Assembly (NCBI RefSeq): GCF_001678945.1
Contig: NZ_CP015124.1
Span: 1,960,001-2,024,000, forward strand
Length of the DNA: 64,000 nucleotides
Direction: 5' to 3'
Source: Phaeobacter gallaeciensis
GTDB taxonomy: Bacteria > Pseudomonadota > Alphaproteobacteria > Rhodobacterales > Rhodobacteraceae
Positions 54,975 through 64,000 of this stretch are shown one piece after another. Below the pieces are notes generated by a model. The model made no database searches. It was not told the origin of the DNA and saw only the letters and a program-made list of their open reading frames with translations. The position numbers and the translations under genes are program-made. Position 1 is the stretch's first letter; each line of letters opens with the position of its first letter.

Positions 54975-56249
54975 TCAGCCCGCCTTGCGCAAGAGCGCCA
55001 TGTAAAACCCATCCATGCTGCCCCGTTCCGCCCAGTAATCCGGACGCAGGCGCAAGCCGCCTTCCTCGGTGATCCAGGCCGGATCTGTGCCCAGACCGTC
55101 AAAACACTCACGGTCGGCTGTCATGTCCGGAAACATCTCAAGCGCCTCTTCGACCTGGCATTCGCCCTCATCCGGCAACAGGGAGCAGGTGCAGAACACC
55201 ATGCGCCCGCCGGGTTTGACCAGATCCCAGGCATGGGCCAGCATCTGCGCCTGCAATTCAATGAGCCCGCCGAATTCGCTGCCATCCTTGGCATGGGGCA
55301 GATCCGGGTGGCGCCGGATCGTTCCGGTGGCCGAACAGGGTGCATCCAGCAGCACCGCATCGAATTGCCCGGTCTGCTCCAGTGCATCACCCACAATCAG
55401 ATCCGCACTCAGCCCGGTGCGGGCAAGGTTTTCGCGTAGGCGCTCCATCCGTCCGGCAGAGGCATCGACGGCGGTCACCTGCGCCCCGTCTGCTGCCATC
55501 TGCATGGTCTTGCCGCCCGGTGCGGCACAAAGATCCAACACCCGTTCGCCGGGCTGCACATCCAGCATCTGCGCGGGCAGCGCTGCGGCTGCATCCTGCA
55601 CCCACCAGTCCCCGGCCTCATACCCCGGCAAGGCCGAAACCTGACCGGCATCGGACAGGCGCCGCGATCCGGTGGGCAGGAGTTCCCCGCCCAGCACCGA
55701 CAGGTCCGCACCGGGTTTGGCGGTGATATCCAGCGGCGCGCCTGCAAAATGCGCAGCCTCCATGCCCAGCACCGCCTCAGCGCCCCAGGCCTGCACCAGC
55801 GGCTTGCGCAGCCAGTTCGGCAGGCGGGGGATGCGCAGCTTGGCCCATTCCGCAGGCCCATGATCGGCAACCTTGCGCAGCACTGCGTTGACCATGCCCT
55901 TCAACTGACCATGGCGGCGGTGTTTCGACACGATGGTCACCATGGCATTGACCACGCCATGCGCCGCGCCACCCGAGCACAGCTCGACCGTGCCAAGGCG
56001 CAGCGCGTTCATCACCGTGAGCGGCGGTTTCTTTTTCAGGTGTTTCTGCAGGATCCGGTCAGCGCGCTCTAGGCTGCGCAGCACTTCCAGAGCCAGCCGC
56101 TGGGTGCGGGCGCGATCCTGCGGTTGCAGCTTTTCAAGGGCGCCCGCCGCAAAACATTCAGCCAGAAGCCGCCCTTCGCCCAGCACCTGATCCAGAAGAT
56201 AGATCGTGGTTCTGCGGGCCTGCAGCGCATCGGGGGCTTTGTCGGACAT
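54975..56249 (-). CDS. rsmB: RsmB-like 16S rRNA (cytosine-C5) methyltransferase
   Basis: A 424-residue RNA m5C methyltransferase. A NusB-like N-terminal domain (about residues 8-135) is followed by the SAM-dependent catalytic domain with DLCAAPGGKT, DAPCSATG and the nucleophile cysteine in CTCSLLPDEGE. It modifies C967 of 16S rRNA by analogy with E. coli. It is the first gene in the chain leading to purH and lspA, divergent from the DUF1674 gene. Confidence 0.94.
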   Translation of the reverse strand: MSDKAPDALQARRTTIYLLDQVLGEGRLLAECFAAGALEKLQPQDRARTQRLALEVLRSLERADRILQKHLKKKPPLTVMNALRLGTVELCSGGAAHGVVNAMVTIVSKHRRHGQLKGMVNAVLRKVADHGPAEWAKLRIPRLPNWLRKPLVQAWGAEAVLGMEAAHFAGAPLDITAKPGADLSVLGGELLPTGSRRLSDAGQVSALPGYEAGDWWVQDAAAALPAQMLDVQPGERVLDLCAAPGGKTMQMAADGAQVTAVDASAGRMERLRENLARTGLSADLIVGDALEQTGQFDAVLLDAPCSATGTIRRHPDLPHAKDGSEFGGLIELQAQMLAHAWDLVKPGGRMVFCTCSLLPDEGECQVEEALEMFPDMTADRECFDGLGTDPAWITEEGGLRLRPDYWAERGSMDGFYMALLRKAG

Positions 56250-56370
56250 CGGGTCTCGGCTTTCTATGGCGGCGTAGAGCCAGCATGGGATCAGAAGGGC
56301 TTTGCGTCTCGGCGGCTTGTTCCCGCCGGACAGGGGCGTATATCATGGCCCAAGCATAAAGGAACCCGCG

Positions 56371-56571
56371 ATGAGCGACGAGACCACGCCGGAAGGCCCC
56401 GCAGAAAAAGACCTGCCCCCCGCAGCCAAACGCGCCCTGGCCGAAGCCGAAGAGCGCCGCAAGGCCGAAGCTGCCAAGGCACCACCCCCGACCGAGCTTG
56501 GCGGACGCGACGGCCCCGACCCCGCCCGCTATGGCGACTGGGAAAAGAAAGGCATCGCCATCGATTTCTAA
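56371..56571 (+). CDS. DUF1674 protein (SdhAF4-like)
   Basis: A 66-residue acidic protein with Glu/Ala/Lys-rich helix and the C-terminal signature RYGDWEKKGIAIDF. This is the hallmark of DUF1674, related to the mitochondrial succinate dehydrogenase assembly factor 4. It may help insert FAD-loaded SdhA, but sdh genes are not nearby. AAGGAA lies before the ATG at 56371; an in-frame start at 56302 lacks support. It is divergent from rsmB. Confidence 0.88.
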   Translation: MSDETTPEGPAEKDLPPAAKRALAEAEERRKAEAAKAPPPTELGGRDGPDPARYGDWEKKGIAIDF

Positions 56572-56640
56572 TCGGCAGCGTTCCTTCACCGCCCCTTGTT
56601 CAGGTTGGGGGCGGCACCATGACAGCCAAAAGGTGACGGC

Positions 56641-57450
56641 TTAAAGTCCCAGCACGTCGATCATGTCGTATTCACCGGGGGATTTGTCCTGCCCCCACAG
56701 CGCCGCCTTCAGCGCGCCACGGGCGAACAGGGCGCGGTCGGTGGCCATGTGGCGCAACACGATGCGTTCTCCGGCACCGGCGAACAGCACGTCATGCTCC
56801 CCGACGATGTCACCACCGCGAATCGCGGTGAAGCCGATATCACCGCGTTTACGCGCACCGGTAATACCGTCGCGGCCCCGGTCCGAGACATCCGCGAGTT
56901 TCACACCGCGCCCTTCGGCGGCGGCTTCGCCCAGCATCAGCGCAGTGCCGGAAGGCGCGTCGACCTTGTGGTGATGGTGCGCCTCGATCACCTCGATATC
57001 GAAATCCTCATCCAGCGCAGCGGCGACCTTCTTGGTCAGCTGCACTAGAAGGTTCACGCCCAGGGACATATTGCCCGCACGTACGATCACCGCGTGACGC
57101 GCGGCGGGCGCCAGCTGGGCGATCTGTTCATCCGTCATGCCGGTGGTGCCGATCACATGCACGGCGCGGGCCTGTGCAGCGAGGGCCGCAAATTCCAACG
57201 TGGCCTCAGGCGCGGTGAAATCGATCACCGCCTGCGCCTTGGAAAAAGCCTCAAGCGCGTCATCGGTGACGGTGACACCCAAAGGTACGCCGCCCATCGC
57301 CTCACCCACGTCGCGGCCGACCCAGTCGTGGCCGCCGCGCTCCACCGCGCCCACAAGGGTCGCCTTGTCGCTGTCCAGAACCGTCTTGATCAGCATCTGC
57401 CCCATACGCCCGGATGCTCCGGTAATCACGATCCCCGGTTTATGAGTCAT
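56641..57450 (-). CDS. dapB: DapB, 4-hydroxy-tetrahydrodipicolinate reductase
   Basis: A 269-residue reductase of the lysine/diaminopimelate pathway. The nucleotide-binding loop is GASGRMGQM near residues 8-16, and the catalytic signature [15 protein letters not shown] lies near 150-165. GTTGMTDEQ and MSLGVNLL are family segments. It is divergent from rbfA with a 105-base gap. A hairpin with arms near 56591-56597 and 56609-56616 lies in the gap to the DUF1674 gene, but has no T tract. Confidence 0.96.
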   Translation of the reverse strand: MTHKPGIVITGASGRMGQMLIKTVLDSDKATLVGAVERGGHDWVGRDVGEAMGGVPLGVTVTDDALEAFSKAQAVIDFTAPEATLEFAALAAQARAVHVIGTTGMTDEQIAQLAPAARHAVIVRAGNMSLGVNLLVQLTKKVAAALDEDFDIEVIEAHHHHKVDAPSGTALMLGEAAAEGRGVKLADVSDRGRDGITGARKRGDIGFTAIRGGDIVGEHDVLFAGAGERIVLRHMATDRALFARGALKAALWGQDKSPGEYDMIDVLGL

Positions 57451-57555
57451 TGGCCCGATCCTTTTCGCTGGCTGGCGCTTCGTTCTTTTGCTGGTTTTGT
57501 CCTACCGTCTTGCGCACGTCTTGGCAAAGGGCAGCTTTCGGCATAGATCGAAGAT

Positions 57556-57951
57556 ATGGCAAAGAACAAATTCCACGATGGCCCCGGCCCCTCTCAACGT
57601 CAGCTGCGCGTCGGCGAACTGATCCGCCGCACCCTGTCCGAGGTGCTGGCGCGCGGTGATGTGCATGACCCCGAACTCAACCGCATGTCGATCACGGTGG
57701 GCGAGGTGCGCATTTCACCCGACCTGAAGATCGCCACCGCCTATGTGCTGCCGCTCGGTGGCAAGGGGCAGGACGAGGTGCTGAAGCTGCTGGCCCGCAA
57801 CAAGGGTGAGCTGCGCCGCATGGCGGGCAAGAAGCTCGGCCTCAAATACGCCCCGGATCTGCGGTTCCAGCTGGATCAGACCTTTGATCAGATGGATGAC
57901 ACCCGCCGGATGTTGAACCAGGACGCGGTGCGCCGCGATATCGACGATTGA
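57556..57951 (+). CDS. rbfA: RbfA, 30S ribosome-binding factor
   Basis: A 131-residue KH-like fold protein that aids late 16S maturation and cold adaptation. It has [22 protein letters not shown] and the phrase [19 protein letters not shown] typical of RbfA. The stop overlaps the next start as TTGA. Pairing with truB 865 bases later is common in bacteria; here another gene lies between. Confidence 0.95.
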   Translation: MAKNKFHDGPGPSQRQLRVGELIRRTLSEVLARGDVHDPELNRMSITVGEVRISPDLKIATAYVLPLGGKGQDEVLKLLARNKGELRRMAGKKLGLKYAPDLRFQLDQTFDQMDDTRRMLNQDAVRRDIDD

Positions 57952-58688
57952 TCCTGCGGGCGGCAGTTGCGCTTGCCGCCTTTTGCCTGGGGTTGTCGGC
58001 CTCTGTCGCCGCAGCCGTCGAATGCCGTGACACCTCTTACGATGGCAGCCGCTACACAATCTGCGAAGTCGACGCGGGCAAGGAAGAGTTGCGGCTGTTC
58101 CTGCGGAACGCAGAGGGGAAACCCTACGGCCATTTTGCCGCCATCGATGCCGACCTCGGCAAAGAGGGCAAATCCCTCTCCTTTGCCACCAACGCCGGAA
58201 TGTATCACGCCGACCGCTCTCCGGTGGGCCTCTATGTCGAGGATGGCCAGCAGGAAATGCGGCTTGTCCCCAATGCGGGCCCCGGCAATTTCGGCCTGCT
58301 ACCCAATGGTGTCTTCTGCATCAATGAGACCCGCGCCGATGTGATCGAAACGCTGAAATTTCGCGACAGCGGCGCCAGCTGCCGCGATGCCACCCAGTCG
58401 GGGCCGATGCTGGTGATCGACGGGGAGCTGCACCCGCGCTTCCTGCCGGATTCGACCTCCTACTACGTGCGCAACGGTGTCGGCACCTCGGCAGACGGGC
58501 AGCGCGCGGTCTTTGTCATCTCGCGCAATGCGGTGACGTTTCACCAATTCGGCAGCCTATTCCGCGACTACCTGAAGCTGCCCAATGCGCTGTACTTTGA
58601 CGGCAATATTTCGCGCCTGCACGCGCCCCAGATGGGCCGGTCGGATGCCGGTTTCTCGATGGGGCCGGTGGTGGGCGTCGTCGAATAG
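57948..58688 (+). CDS. Secreted phosphodiester glycosidase family protein
   Basis: A 246-residue protein with a signal peptide (about residues 1-23, ending VAAA) and the phosphodiester glycosidase (NAGPA) fold, the domain family of the human uncovering enzyme. Seen motifs are [38 protein letters not shown], and near the end [13 protein letters not shown]. It may cleave sugar phosphodiesters in the periplasm. The start is TTG overlapping the rbfA stop; no other in-frame start precedes the signal peptide, so the TTG reading is well supported. Two CxxC-like cysteine positions could make disulfides. Confidence 0.85.
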   Translation: MILRAAVALAAFCLGLSASVAAAVECRDTSYDGSRYTICEVDAGKEELRLFLRNAEGKPYGHFAAIDADLGKEGKSLSFATNAGMYHADRSPVGLYVEDGQQEMRLVPNAGPGNFGLLPNGVFCINETRADVIETLKFRDSGASCRDATQSGPMLVIDGELHPRFLPDSTSYYVRNGVGTSADGQRAVFVISRNAVTFHQFGSLFRDYLKLPNALYFDGNISRLHAPQMGRSDAGFSMGPVVGVVE

Positions 58689-58815
58689 CCGCCGTGCAGC
58701 CCGCCTGAGCATAGACGGGGCATAGAAATGGCGCCACAACAGACCCGGCACAATTGACAGGCTGTTCTGGCTGCGCTACCCCGCGCGCCTCTTTCAGCAT
58801 CATCGAGGAACAGGC

Positions 58816-59724
58816 ATGGCACGCAAACGCAAGGGGCGCGATATTTCCGGCTGGCTGGTGGTGGACAAGCCCGCAGGGCTGACCTCGACCGCTGTCGTGA
58901 ACAAGGTGCGCTGGGCGCTTGAGGCCAAGAAGGCCGGCCATGCGGGCACGCTCGACCCCGAGGCGACGGGTGTTCTGGCCGTGGCCCTGGGTGAGGCAAC
59001 CAAGACGGTTCCCTATATCACCGACGCGCTGAAGGCCTATACCTTTACCGTGCGGCTGGGACAGGCGACCAATACCGACGATGCCGAGGGCGAGGTGATC
59101 GCGACAAGCGACGCGCGCCCTTCCGACGAGGAAATCAAGGCCGCGCTGGGTCAATTCATCGGTGAGATCATGCAGGTGCCGCCGAAATTCTCGGCTGTGA
59201 AGATCGACGGGCAGCGTGCCTATAAACTTGCCCGCGATGGCGACGAGGATTTCGAGATCGCCGCCCGCCCCCTGTGGGTCGAGGAACTGGTGCTGGTGGA
59301 CCGCCCCGATCCCGATCATGTGGTGCTGGAAATGACCTGCGGTAAGGGGGGCTATGTACGCTCCATCGCGCGCGATCTGGGCGCCGCGCTTGGCTGTCAT
59401 GGCCATGTGAAGGAGTTGCGCCGCATCTGGTCCGGACCCTTCGATGCTGCCGATGGGCTGTCGCTGGAAGAGATCGAACGGATGCAGCGCACGCCGGAAC
59501 TCGACACCCATCTGCGCCCGCTGGAGGAAGGTCTGGCTGACCTCCCCGAGCTGAAATGCACGCCCGAAGGTGCCACACGCCTACGCAACGGCAACCCGGG
59601 CATGGTGCTGGCCTCGGATGTGGAGTACGGCGACGAGGCCTGGGCCTCGATTGACGGAAAGGCCGTCGCCGTCGGCATCTACAAGGCGGGTGAGCTGCAC
59701 CCGAGCCGCGTCTTCAACCAGTAA
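58816..59724 (+). CDS. truB: TruB, tRNA pseudouridine(55) synthase
   Basis: A 302-residue synthase making pseudouridine 55 in the tRNA T loop. The catalytic aspartate is Asp47 in [13 protein letters not shown]. Other family blocks are [26 protein letters not shown] and [12 protein letters not shown]. Length and order are standard. The 127-base gap before it contains no gene. Confidence 0.97.
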   Translation: MARKRKGRDISGWLVVDKPAGLTSTAVVNKVRWALEAKKAGHAGTLDPEATGVLAVALGEATKTVPYITDALKAYTFTVRLGQATNTDDAEGEVIATSDARPSDEEIKAALGQFIGEIMQVPPKFSAVKIDGQRAYKLARDGDEDFEIAARPLWVEELVLVDRPDPDHVVLEMTCGKGGYVRSIARDLGAALGCHGHVKELRRIWSGPFDAADGLSLEEIERMQRTPELDTHLRPLEEGLADLPELKCTPEGATRLRNGNPGMVLASDVEYGDEAWASIDGKAVAVGIYKAGELHPSRVFNQ

Positions 59725-59768
59725 CGCCCGCGCTTGCCCCTCTGGGGGCAGCGTGGCATCCCTGCCCC

Positions 59769-60275
59769 ATGATCACCCGCAGCCATACCAAGGGCGATGC
59801 ACCCTCCACCGCCGTCTATTCGGATTGCGAGACCTATCGCTACAGCCTGACCCGGATCTGGGATCCGGATGGGCAAAAGGTGATGTTCGTGATGCTGAAC
59901 CCTTCGACTGCGACCGAGGTGCAGAACGATCCGACCATCGAACGCTGCGAAAGACGAGCGCGCACGTTGGGGTTTGGCGGCTTCCGGGCCACCAATATCT
60001 TTGCCATCCGCGCCACTGACCCGCGGGTGATGCGCGCCGCCAAGGATCCCGAGGGGCCGGAGAATGAGGCCGCGATCCTGTCCGGCGCAGAGTGGGCCGA
60101 TCAGATCATCTGCGCCTGGGGCACCCATGGCGCCCACCGCGATCAAGGTCCCCGCATTGAGAATGCGTTAAGGGCGACCGGACAGCCTCTGTTTCACCTT
60201 GGCCTCAGCAAACACGGCCATCCGAAACACCCGCTTTACATCGCCTACAGCCAGCAGCCGCAACCCTGGGCATGA
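59769..60275 (+). CDS. DUF1643 protein
   Basis: A 168-residue protein of the DUF1643 family, recognised by VMFVMLNPSTA, followed by DPTIERCERRARTLGFGG and FAIRATDPRVMRAA, and later IICAWGTHG. The function is unknown; some members occur near mobile or defence genes, but here the neighbours are housekeeping. It follows truB by 44 bases, so it may share its transcript. Confidence 0.88.
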   Translation: MITRSHTKGDAPSTAVYSDCETYRYSLTRIWDPDGQKVMFVMLNPSTATEVQNDPTIERCERRARTLGFGGFRATNIFAIRATDPRVMRAAKDPEGPENEAAILSGAEWADQIICAWGTHGAHRDQGPRIENALRATGQPLFHLGLSKHGHPKHPLYIAYSQQPQPWA

Positions 60276-60399
60276 TCCCAAAGGCGCCGACCCCGGTATT
60301 ATTTCGTTAACCGATGTTCCCGGTTTGTTTTGAGGCAAATCCTTAATTGTGCGAGAGTATACTCAGGGATAGAAATTTGTTGCGTAAGGAGTGGGGCCG

Positions 60400-61524
60400 A
60401 TGCTCTGGTTGGCCGGCCTTTTTGGTCTTGTGGCTGTTGGCGGGGCCATGTTTGTGGATTTCAGCGGCGGTGACGACGATCTGAACGACACCGACGACTC
60501 GGATGAGGCAGCGGGCGAAGGCTCCGGTGAGGACACCGGAGCCGTCATCGTGCCGCCTTCCGAATTTCTGAACCCCGACGACCCGGACAGCACCGCTACA
60601 GATGACGGCTCTGCCAGTGGCAGCGGCGACACCGGGACGACCACCGATGGCGAAACCGGTGACGGCACCGACAGCGCCACGGATGGGCTCAACCTGTCCG
60701 GTACCGATGAACCCGAACTGCTGACCGGCAGCGATTGGGCCGATATTCTGTTCGGTGGCGATGGCGATGATCAGCTGGACGGCAACGAAGGCGACGATTC
60801 CCTGTCTGGCGACGGCGGCCATGACGTCCTGCACGGTGGCGACGGCGATGACACGCTTGCGGGTGGCTGGGGACGTGATCTGCTGCATGGTGAAGACGGC
60901 GACGATCACATTGCTGGCGAGGATGGCGATGACACGCTGTATGGTCACTTCGGCAATGACACCCTGACCGGCGGCGGCGCCGAGGATGTGGCCCACGGTG
61001 GCCAGGGTCACGACGTGCTGAGCGGCGGCGAAGGCAGCGACGCGCTGCATGGTAACGATGGCAATGACACGCTGAGCGGTGGCACCCAGAACGACACGCT
61101 GTTCGGTGGCCGGGGCAACGATCTGGTCTGGGGCGCCGATGACGATGACACCAGCGATTTCCTGAACGGGGGCGATGGCGATGACACATTGGTTGCCGGA
61201 GCCGGGGATATCGTCACTGCGGGCAGCGGCGCCGATCTGATCATGGCCGGAGATATCGGCGGAGCCCCGGATGGCGACCAGCCCCCTGTCGAACTGGTCG
61301 ATTATGATCCCGAAGAGGACCAACTCATGGTTCTCTGGTCCCCCGGCAGCGAATCGGAGCCGGAGATCACCGTGGAACAAGATCCCGATGCCCCGGACGA
61401 GCAGGTAATCCGCGTGAACGGCACCGAGGCCTTGCGCGTGAGTGGTGCCGCGCCGCTATCGGCCTCGGACATTCGACTGGTCGATGTGAACGATCCGACC
61501 TTCGCCGACCTGCTGCCCAGCTGA
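60400..61524 (+). CDS. Membrane-anchored RTX/hemolysin-type calcium-binding repeat protein
   Basis: A 374-residue very acidic protein. One N-terminal hydrophobic helix (residues 2-20) is followed by an Asp/Glu/Gly/Ser/Thr-rich linker (20-100). Then come about 15 nonapeptide-type repeats of the GGxGxDxL kind (about 105-285), as in GGDGDD and GNDTLSGG. Such repeats fold as a beta-roll on calcium. A C-terminal segment (about 290-374) ends LLPS. No type I secretion genes lie nearby. RTX exporters recognise C-terminal signals, but this protein starts with a hydrophobic helix, so it could be Sec-exported or inner-membrane anchored. AAGGAG lies eight bases before the ATG. Confidence 0.85.
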   Translation: MLWLAGLFGLVAVGGAMFVDFSGGDDDLNDTDDSDEAAGEGSGEDTGAVIVPPSEFLNPDDPDSTATDDGSASGSGDTGTTTDGETGDGTDSATDGLNLSGTDEPELLTGSDWADILFGGDGDDQLDGNEGDDSLSGDGGHDVLHGGDGDDTLAGGWGRDLLHGEDGDDHIAGEDGDDTLYGHFGNDTLTGGGAEDVAHGGQGHDVLSGGEGSDALHGNDGNDTLSGGTQNDTLFGGRGNDLVWGADDDDTSDFLNGGDGDDTLVAGAGDIVTAGSGADLIMAGDIGGAPDGDQPPVELVDYDPEEDQLMVLWSPGSESEPEITVEQDPDAPDEQVIRVNGTEALRVSGAAPLSASDIRLVDVNDPTFADLLPS

Positions 61525-61595
61525 CCGATCCGATTGCGGCCTGAACCGGCACGGATAGACGGCTTGCAGGGTTGCGCCTTTGCTTCTCTCGTGAT

Positions 61596-61610
61596 TGTTA
61601 TGTCATAACA
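61596..61610. promoter_or_regulatory. Zur-type operator
   Basis: TGTTATG-T-CATAACA is a perfect dyad ending 18 bases before the ATG of the COG0523 GTPase gene. It matches the A/T-rich palindromes bound by the zinc regulator Zur in alphaproteobacteria, as I recall them. Its place at the start point suggests zinc-dependent repression. Confidence 0.78.
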
Positions 61611-61628
61611 TAACATTTGGAGTAAACC

Positions 61629-62831
61629 ATGCAGGATTCTCGCCTTCCCGTCACAGTGCTGTCCGGATTTCTCGGTGCGGGCAAAACCACCTTGCTGAAC
61701 CGGGTGCTGAACAACCGCGACGGGCGCCGCGTCGCCGTGATTGTCAACGATATGTCAGAGGTGAACATCGACGCCGATCTGGTGCGCGCCAATACGCCCG
61801 AGCTGAGCAAGACCGAAGAAAACCTCGTGGAACTGTCCAACGGCTGCATCTGCTGCACCCTGCGCGACGATCTGCTGACCGAGGTACGCCGTCTCGCGGA
61901 AACGGGCCGGTTCGATTACCTGCTGATCGAATCCACCGGCATATCCGAACCGCTGCCGGTGGCGACGACCTTTGATTTCCGCGATGAGGCTGGCGTCAGC
62001 CTGTCCGATGTCGCGCGGCTGGATACTATGGTGACCGTGGTCGATGCGGTGAACCTGCCGGATGACTTCTCCAGCCACGATCAGCTTGGCGACCGGGGCG
62101 AGACGATGGGAGAAGCGGATACCCGCAGCCTTGTCCACCTGCTGACGGATCAGATGGAATTTGCCGATGTGGTGATCCTCAACAAGGTCACGGACGCAGG
62201 CCCAGCCCGCACCGATGCCGCGCGCAAGATCATCCGCAGCCTCAACGCCGATGCCCGCATTGTCGAAGTCGATCACAGCGAGGTCGCGCCAGAAGATATC
62301 CTCGACACCCGCCTGTTCGATTTTGAAACCGCGCATGAGCACCCGATGTGGGCCAAGGAACTCTATGGTTTTGCCGATCACACGCCCGAAAGCGATGAAT
62401 ATGATATCCAGTCCTTCGTCTTTCGCGCCCGCGCGCCCTTTGATCCGGTGGCAATCCACCGGGTTCTGAATGCGGATCTGCCCGGCGTGATCCGCGCCAA
62501 GGGGCATTTCTGGATTGCCACCCGCCCCGATTGGGTGGCGGAATTCTCGCTTGCCGGTGCCCTGTCCAGCGTTGCGCCGCTGGGGACATGGTGGGCCACA
62601 GTTCCCGAAGAACGCAGGCCCACTCATGCCCAGGCGCAGGAATACCTGCAGGCGCATTGGCAGGAACCCTTCGGTGATCGCAGGCAGGAACTGGTATTCA
62701 TCGGCAGCGGGATCGACTGGCCATCCCTGAAGGCACAGCTGGAGGCCTGCCTGATGGCGGTTCCCGATGTCGATGCGCTGGAGTGGCTGACGGATCTGCC
62801 CGATCCTTTCCCGCGCTGGCGCCGGGCCTGA
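61629..62831 (+). CDS. Zinc-regulated COG0523 GTPase (ZigA-like)
   Basis: A 400-residue P-loop GTPase with Walker [10 protein letters not shown] (residues 13-21) and the CxCC motif C73-I-C75-C76, followed by a full CobW C-terminal domain (about 280-400, with [10 protein letters not shown] near its start and a [11 protein letters not shown] strand). The length and C-terminal domain fit the zinc-starvation branch (ZigA/YciC-like). It is thought to supply zinc to client proteins when zinc is scarce. A Zur-type palindrome sits just upstream and GGAG precedes the ATG. It is the second COG0523 protein in this window. Confidence 0.9.
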   Translation: MQDSRLPVTVLSGFLGAGKTTLLNRVLNNRDGRRVAVIVNDMSEVNIDADLVRANTPELSKTEENLVELSNGCICCTLRDDLLTEVRRLAETGRFDYLLIESTGISEPLPVATTFDFRDEAGVSLSDVARLDTMVTVVDAVNLPDDFSSHDQLGDRGETMGEADTRSLVHLLTDQMEFADVVILNKVTDAGPARTDAARKIIRSLNADARIVEVDHSEVAPEDILDTRLFDFETAHEHPMWAKELYGFADHTPESDEYDIQSFVFRARAPFDPVAIHRVLNADLPGVIRAKGHFWIATRPDWVAEFSLAGALSSVAPLGTWWATVPEERRPTHAQAQEYLQAHWQEPFGDRRQELVFIGSGIDWPSLKAQLEACLMAVPDVDALEWLTDLPDPFPRWRRA

Positions 62832-63000
62832 ACGCCTAAGGGCGAAAAACCGGGAACCGCCGACATCTCCTTTGCTTTTTGCCGCAAAACCGCCTATACG
62901 CCCGCATCTGCCGTGGAATCGCGGCGGACTTCTCCATGGGCCTGTGCTGGACGACATCCCGGCCTGCGCCATTTCTCTAACCTTTTCAAAGGAGACCCCG

Positions 63001-63270
63001 ATGTCGATTACTGCTGAAGAAAAAGCACGCCTGATGAAAGAATTCGCAACCAAGGAAGGCGACACCGGTTCGCCCGAAGTCCAGGTTGCCATTCTGACCT
63101 CGCGCATCAACACCTTGACCGAGCACTTCAAGACCCACAAGAAAGACAACCACGGTCGTCGTGGTCTGCTGAAGATGGTTGCTCAGCGTCGTAAGCTGCT
63201 GGACTACACCAAAGGCAAGGATGAGGCCCGTTACCAGGACCTGATCAAGCGCTTGGGCATCCGCCGCTAA
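63001..63270 (+). CDS. rpsO: 30S ribosomal protein S15
   Basis: An 89-residue protein beginning [15 protein letters not shown], with the conserved [20 protein letters not shown] and [14 protein letters not shown] blocks. It binds the central domain of 16S rRNA. AAAGGAGA lies eight bases before the ATG. Its leader (62832-63000) has no gene. A strong terminator follows and pnp, the usual next gene, is not seen directly after it; a GFA-family gene is next. Confidence 0.97.
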   Translation: MSITAEEKARLMKEFATKEGDTGSPEVQVAILTSRINTLTEHFKTHKKDNHGRRGLLKMVAQRRKLLDYTKGKDEARYQDLIKRLGIRR

Positions 63271-63296
63271 GCGCGACATTTGCATTTCGATGCATG

Positions 63297-63326
63297 CGCC
63301 CGTTCCGAAAGGAGCGGGCGTTTTTT
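63297..63326 (+). terminator. Intrinsic terminator after rpsO
   Basis: A 10-bp stem CGCCCGTTCC/GGAGCGGGCG (one G-T pair) with a GAAA tetraloop, followed by six T residues. It lies 27 bases after the stop codon. Confidence 0.93.
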
Positions 63327-63456
63327 ATTGGCGGGAACCGGATGGGATGTGGTTGGCCCACCGCCAGCCCTCGTTTACCGGCTGCCGACCTATGATGTAG
63401 GGTTTCACTGCGTGTGAAGCGCGCTCTCCCAGCTCAGACAATGAAAGAGCAGAAAT

Positions 63457-63876
63457 ATGGAACACCTGACCTCGGGAAGCTGCTCGGGAAGCTGTCTGTG
63501 CGGTGCTGTCCGGTTTCACATCCACGGCGCATTCGAAAGCTTCTTCCTGTGCCACTGCGCGCGCTGCCGCAAGGACAGCGGGTCCGCGCATGCGGCCAAT
63601 CTGTTTTCCACCCAGGCAGAGATTGAATGGCTAACCGGGGGGGACAGGGTCAAGAGTTTCCAGTTGCCTGAAACACAGCATGTCAAAAGCTTTTGCATGG
63701 ATTGCGGATCAGCGCTGCCGACGCTGCAGATGGATGGCGCCCTGCTGGTCGTGCCCGCAGGTGCGCTGGACAGTGAGATCCCTATCCGGCCCACGGCCCG
63801 CATCTGCTACGCCAGCCGCGCGGCCTGGACCGATGCGATTGAGACTGCGGAAACCATCGATGGGCTTCCCGGCTAA
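63457..63876 (+). CDS. GFA-family zinc-binding protein (glutathione-dependent formaldehyde-activating enzyme family)
   Basis: A 139-residue protein with the GFA fold. The cysteine sites are C9/C13/C15 (GSCLCGAV), CHCARC near residues 32-37, and FCMDCGS near 80-86, which together bind two zinc ions. The family name comes from one characterised member; most relatives, including this one, have unknown roles. A weak GA-rich site precedes the ATG. A few codons upstream could be added. Confidence 0.88.
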   Translation: MEHLTSGSCSGSCLCGAVRFHIHGAFESFFLCHCARCRKDSGSAHAANLFSTQAEIEWLTGGDRVKSFQLPETQHVKSFCMDCGSALPTLQMDGALLVVPAGALDSEIPIRPTARICYASRAAWTDAIETAETIDGLPG

Positions 63877-63894
63877 CCGATCCCCTCCATTCAC

Positions 63895-64000
63895 CTAGCG
63901 CAGTAGATCCAGCCGGGACAGGGTCAGCCGTGATTGTCGGCACAGCGCCTCATTCTTGCCGCCACGATAGAAACTGAGGGCAATTACCGCACAATAGAGC
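63895..64000 (-). CDS. C-terminal fragment of an unidentified gene
   Basis: The minus strand is open from the right edge to a TAG at 63895-63897, giving about 34 residues, ending LSRLDLLR. The reading frame contains YRGGKNEALCRQSRL. It is too short to name. The gene would converge with the GFA-family gene. Codon use is compatible with coding, but a chance frame cannot be excluded. Confidence 0.35.
   Translation of the reverse strand, partial: LYCAVIALSFYRGGKNEALCRQSRLTLSRLDLLR

Noticed and set aside
60700-61250. Repetitive DNA that could be taken for a tandem repeat or CRISPR-like array
   Set aside because: The repetition follows codons of the calcium-binding nonapeptides, is imperfect, and has no spacers.
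1-64000. Defence systems, prophage, transposons, integrases or CRISPR
   Set aside because: Nothing found: no transposase, recombinase, phage structural gene, repeat-spacer array or restriction gene in any frame that I could read.

Overview
The window is a stretch of ordinary chromosome from an alphaproteobacterium of the Roseobacter group (Rhodobacterales). The evidence is high-GC codon use, the start of a Rhodobacterales-type 16S rRNA at the left edge, a short 41-residue L36, a MutL with an endonuclease motif, saccharopine-route lysine genes, and the chain rsmB / heparinase-like / purH / lspA / DUF3035 / paired M16 peptidases. I see no phage, insertion sequence, integrase or CRISPR array. 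Coding density is high. Calls rest on reading motifs by eye; no database search was possible.

Left part (1-14.4 kb): the first 16 bases are the 5' end of a 16S rRNA gene running off the left edge on the minus strand. Its leader, boxA and promoter follow. Next come msrPQ (periplasmic methionine sulfoxide repair), a membrane-anchored FMN glutamate-synthase-like protein, a DUF302 protein, a soluble PAS chemoreceptor, clpB with a heat-shock-type promoter, pyrF, a likely small structured RNA, a divergent Nudix/dinB pair, an N-formylglutamate amidohydrolase, tRNA-Val(GAC) and rpmJ. An iron(III) ABC uptake module (binding protein, COG0523 GTPase, fused permease, no ATPase) starts at 13.3 kb and runs to 17.2 kb.

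Middle (17.4-31 kb): one long minus-strand cluster encodes an acyl-CoA ligase, LivG, LivH, a small two-helix membrane protein, LivM, a LivK-type binding protein, LivF and a PaaK-like adenylate-forming protein. This looks like import plus CoA activation of an organic acid whose identity the sequence does not show. A hybrid histidine kinase and an OmpR-type regulator are divergent to it and are candidate controllers. A WGR-domain protein and an M20-type amidohydrolase follow.

From 31 to 35 kb a plus-strand run carries a histidine phosphatase, a GST and lysine catabolism by saccharopine: a lysine-forming-type dehydrogenase, a SemiSWEET-type membrane protein and a saccharopine reductase-type enzyme. 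From 43.8 kb back to 35.3 kb a minus-strand train encodes a manganese/zinc ABC transporter (its promoter carries two 15-bp dyads), mutL, rmuC and a membrane adenylate/guanylate cyclase. Nearly all junctions in this train overlap by 1 or 4 bases.

Right part (44-64 kb): deoC with a double-length aldehyde dehydrogenase; the rsmB-to-M16 chain; dapB; rbfA with a phosphodiester glycosidase; truB; DUF1643; a membrane-anchored calcium-repeat protein; a second COG0523 GTPase behind a clear Zur-type palindrome; rpsO; a GFA-family protein; and a gene fragment at the right edge. The most informative unexplained items are the small-RNA candidate at 9.74-9.93 kb, the small membrane protein inside the liv cluster, the PaaK homologue lacking the usual P-loop, and the permease with a fused winged-helix-like tail.
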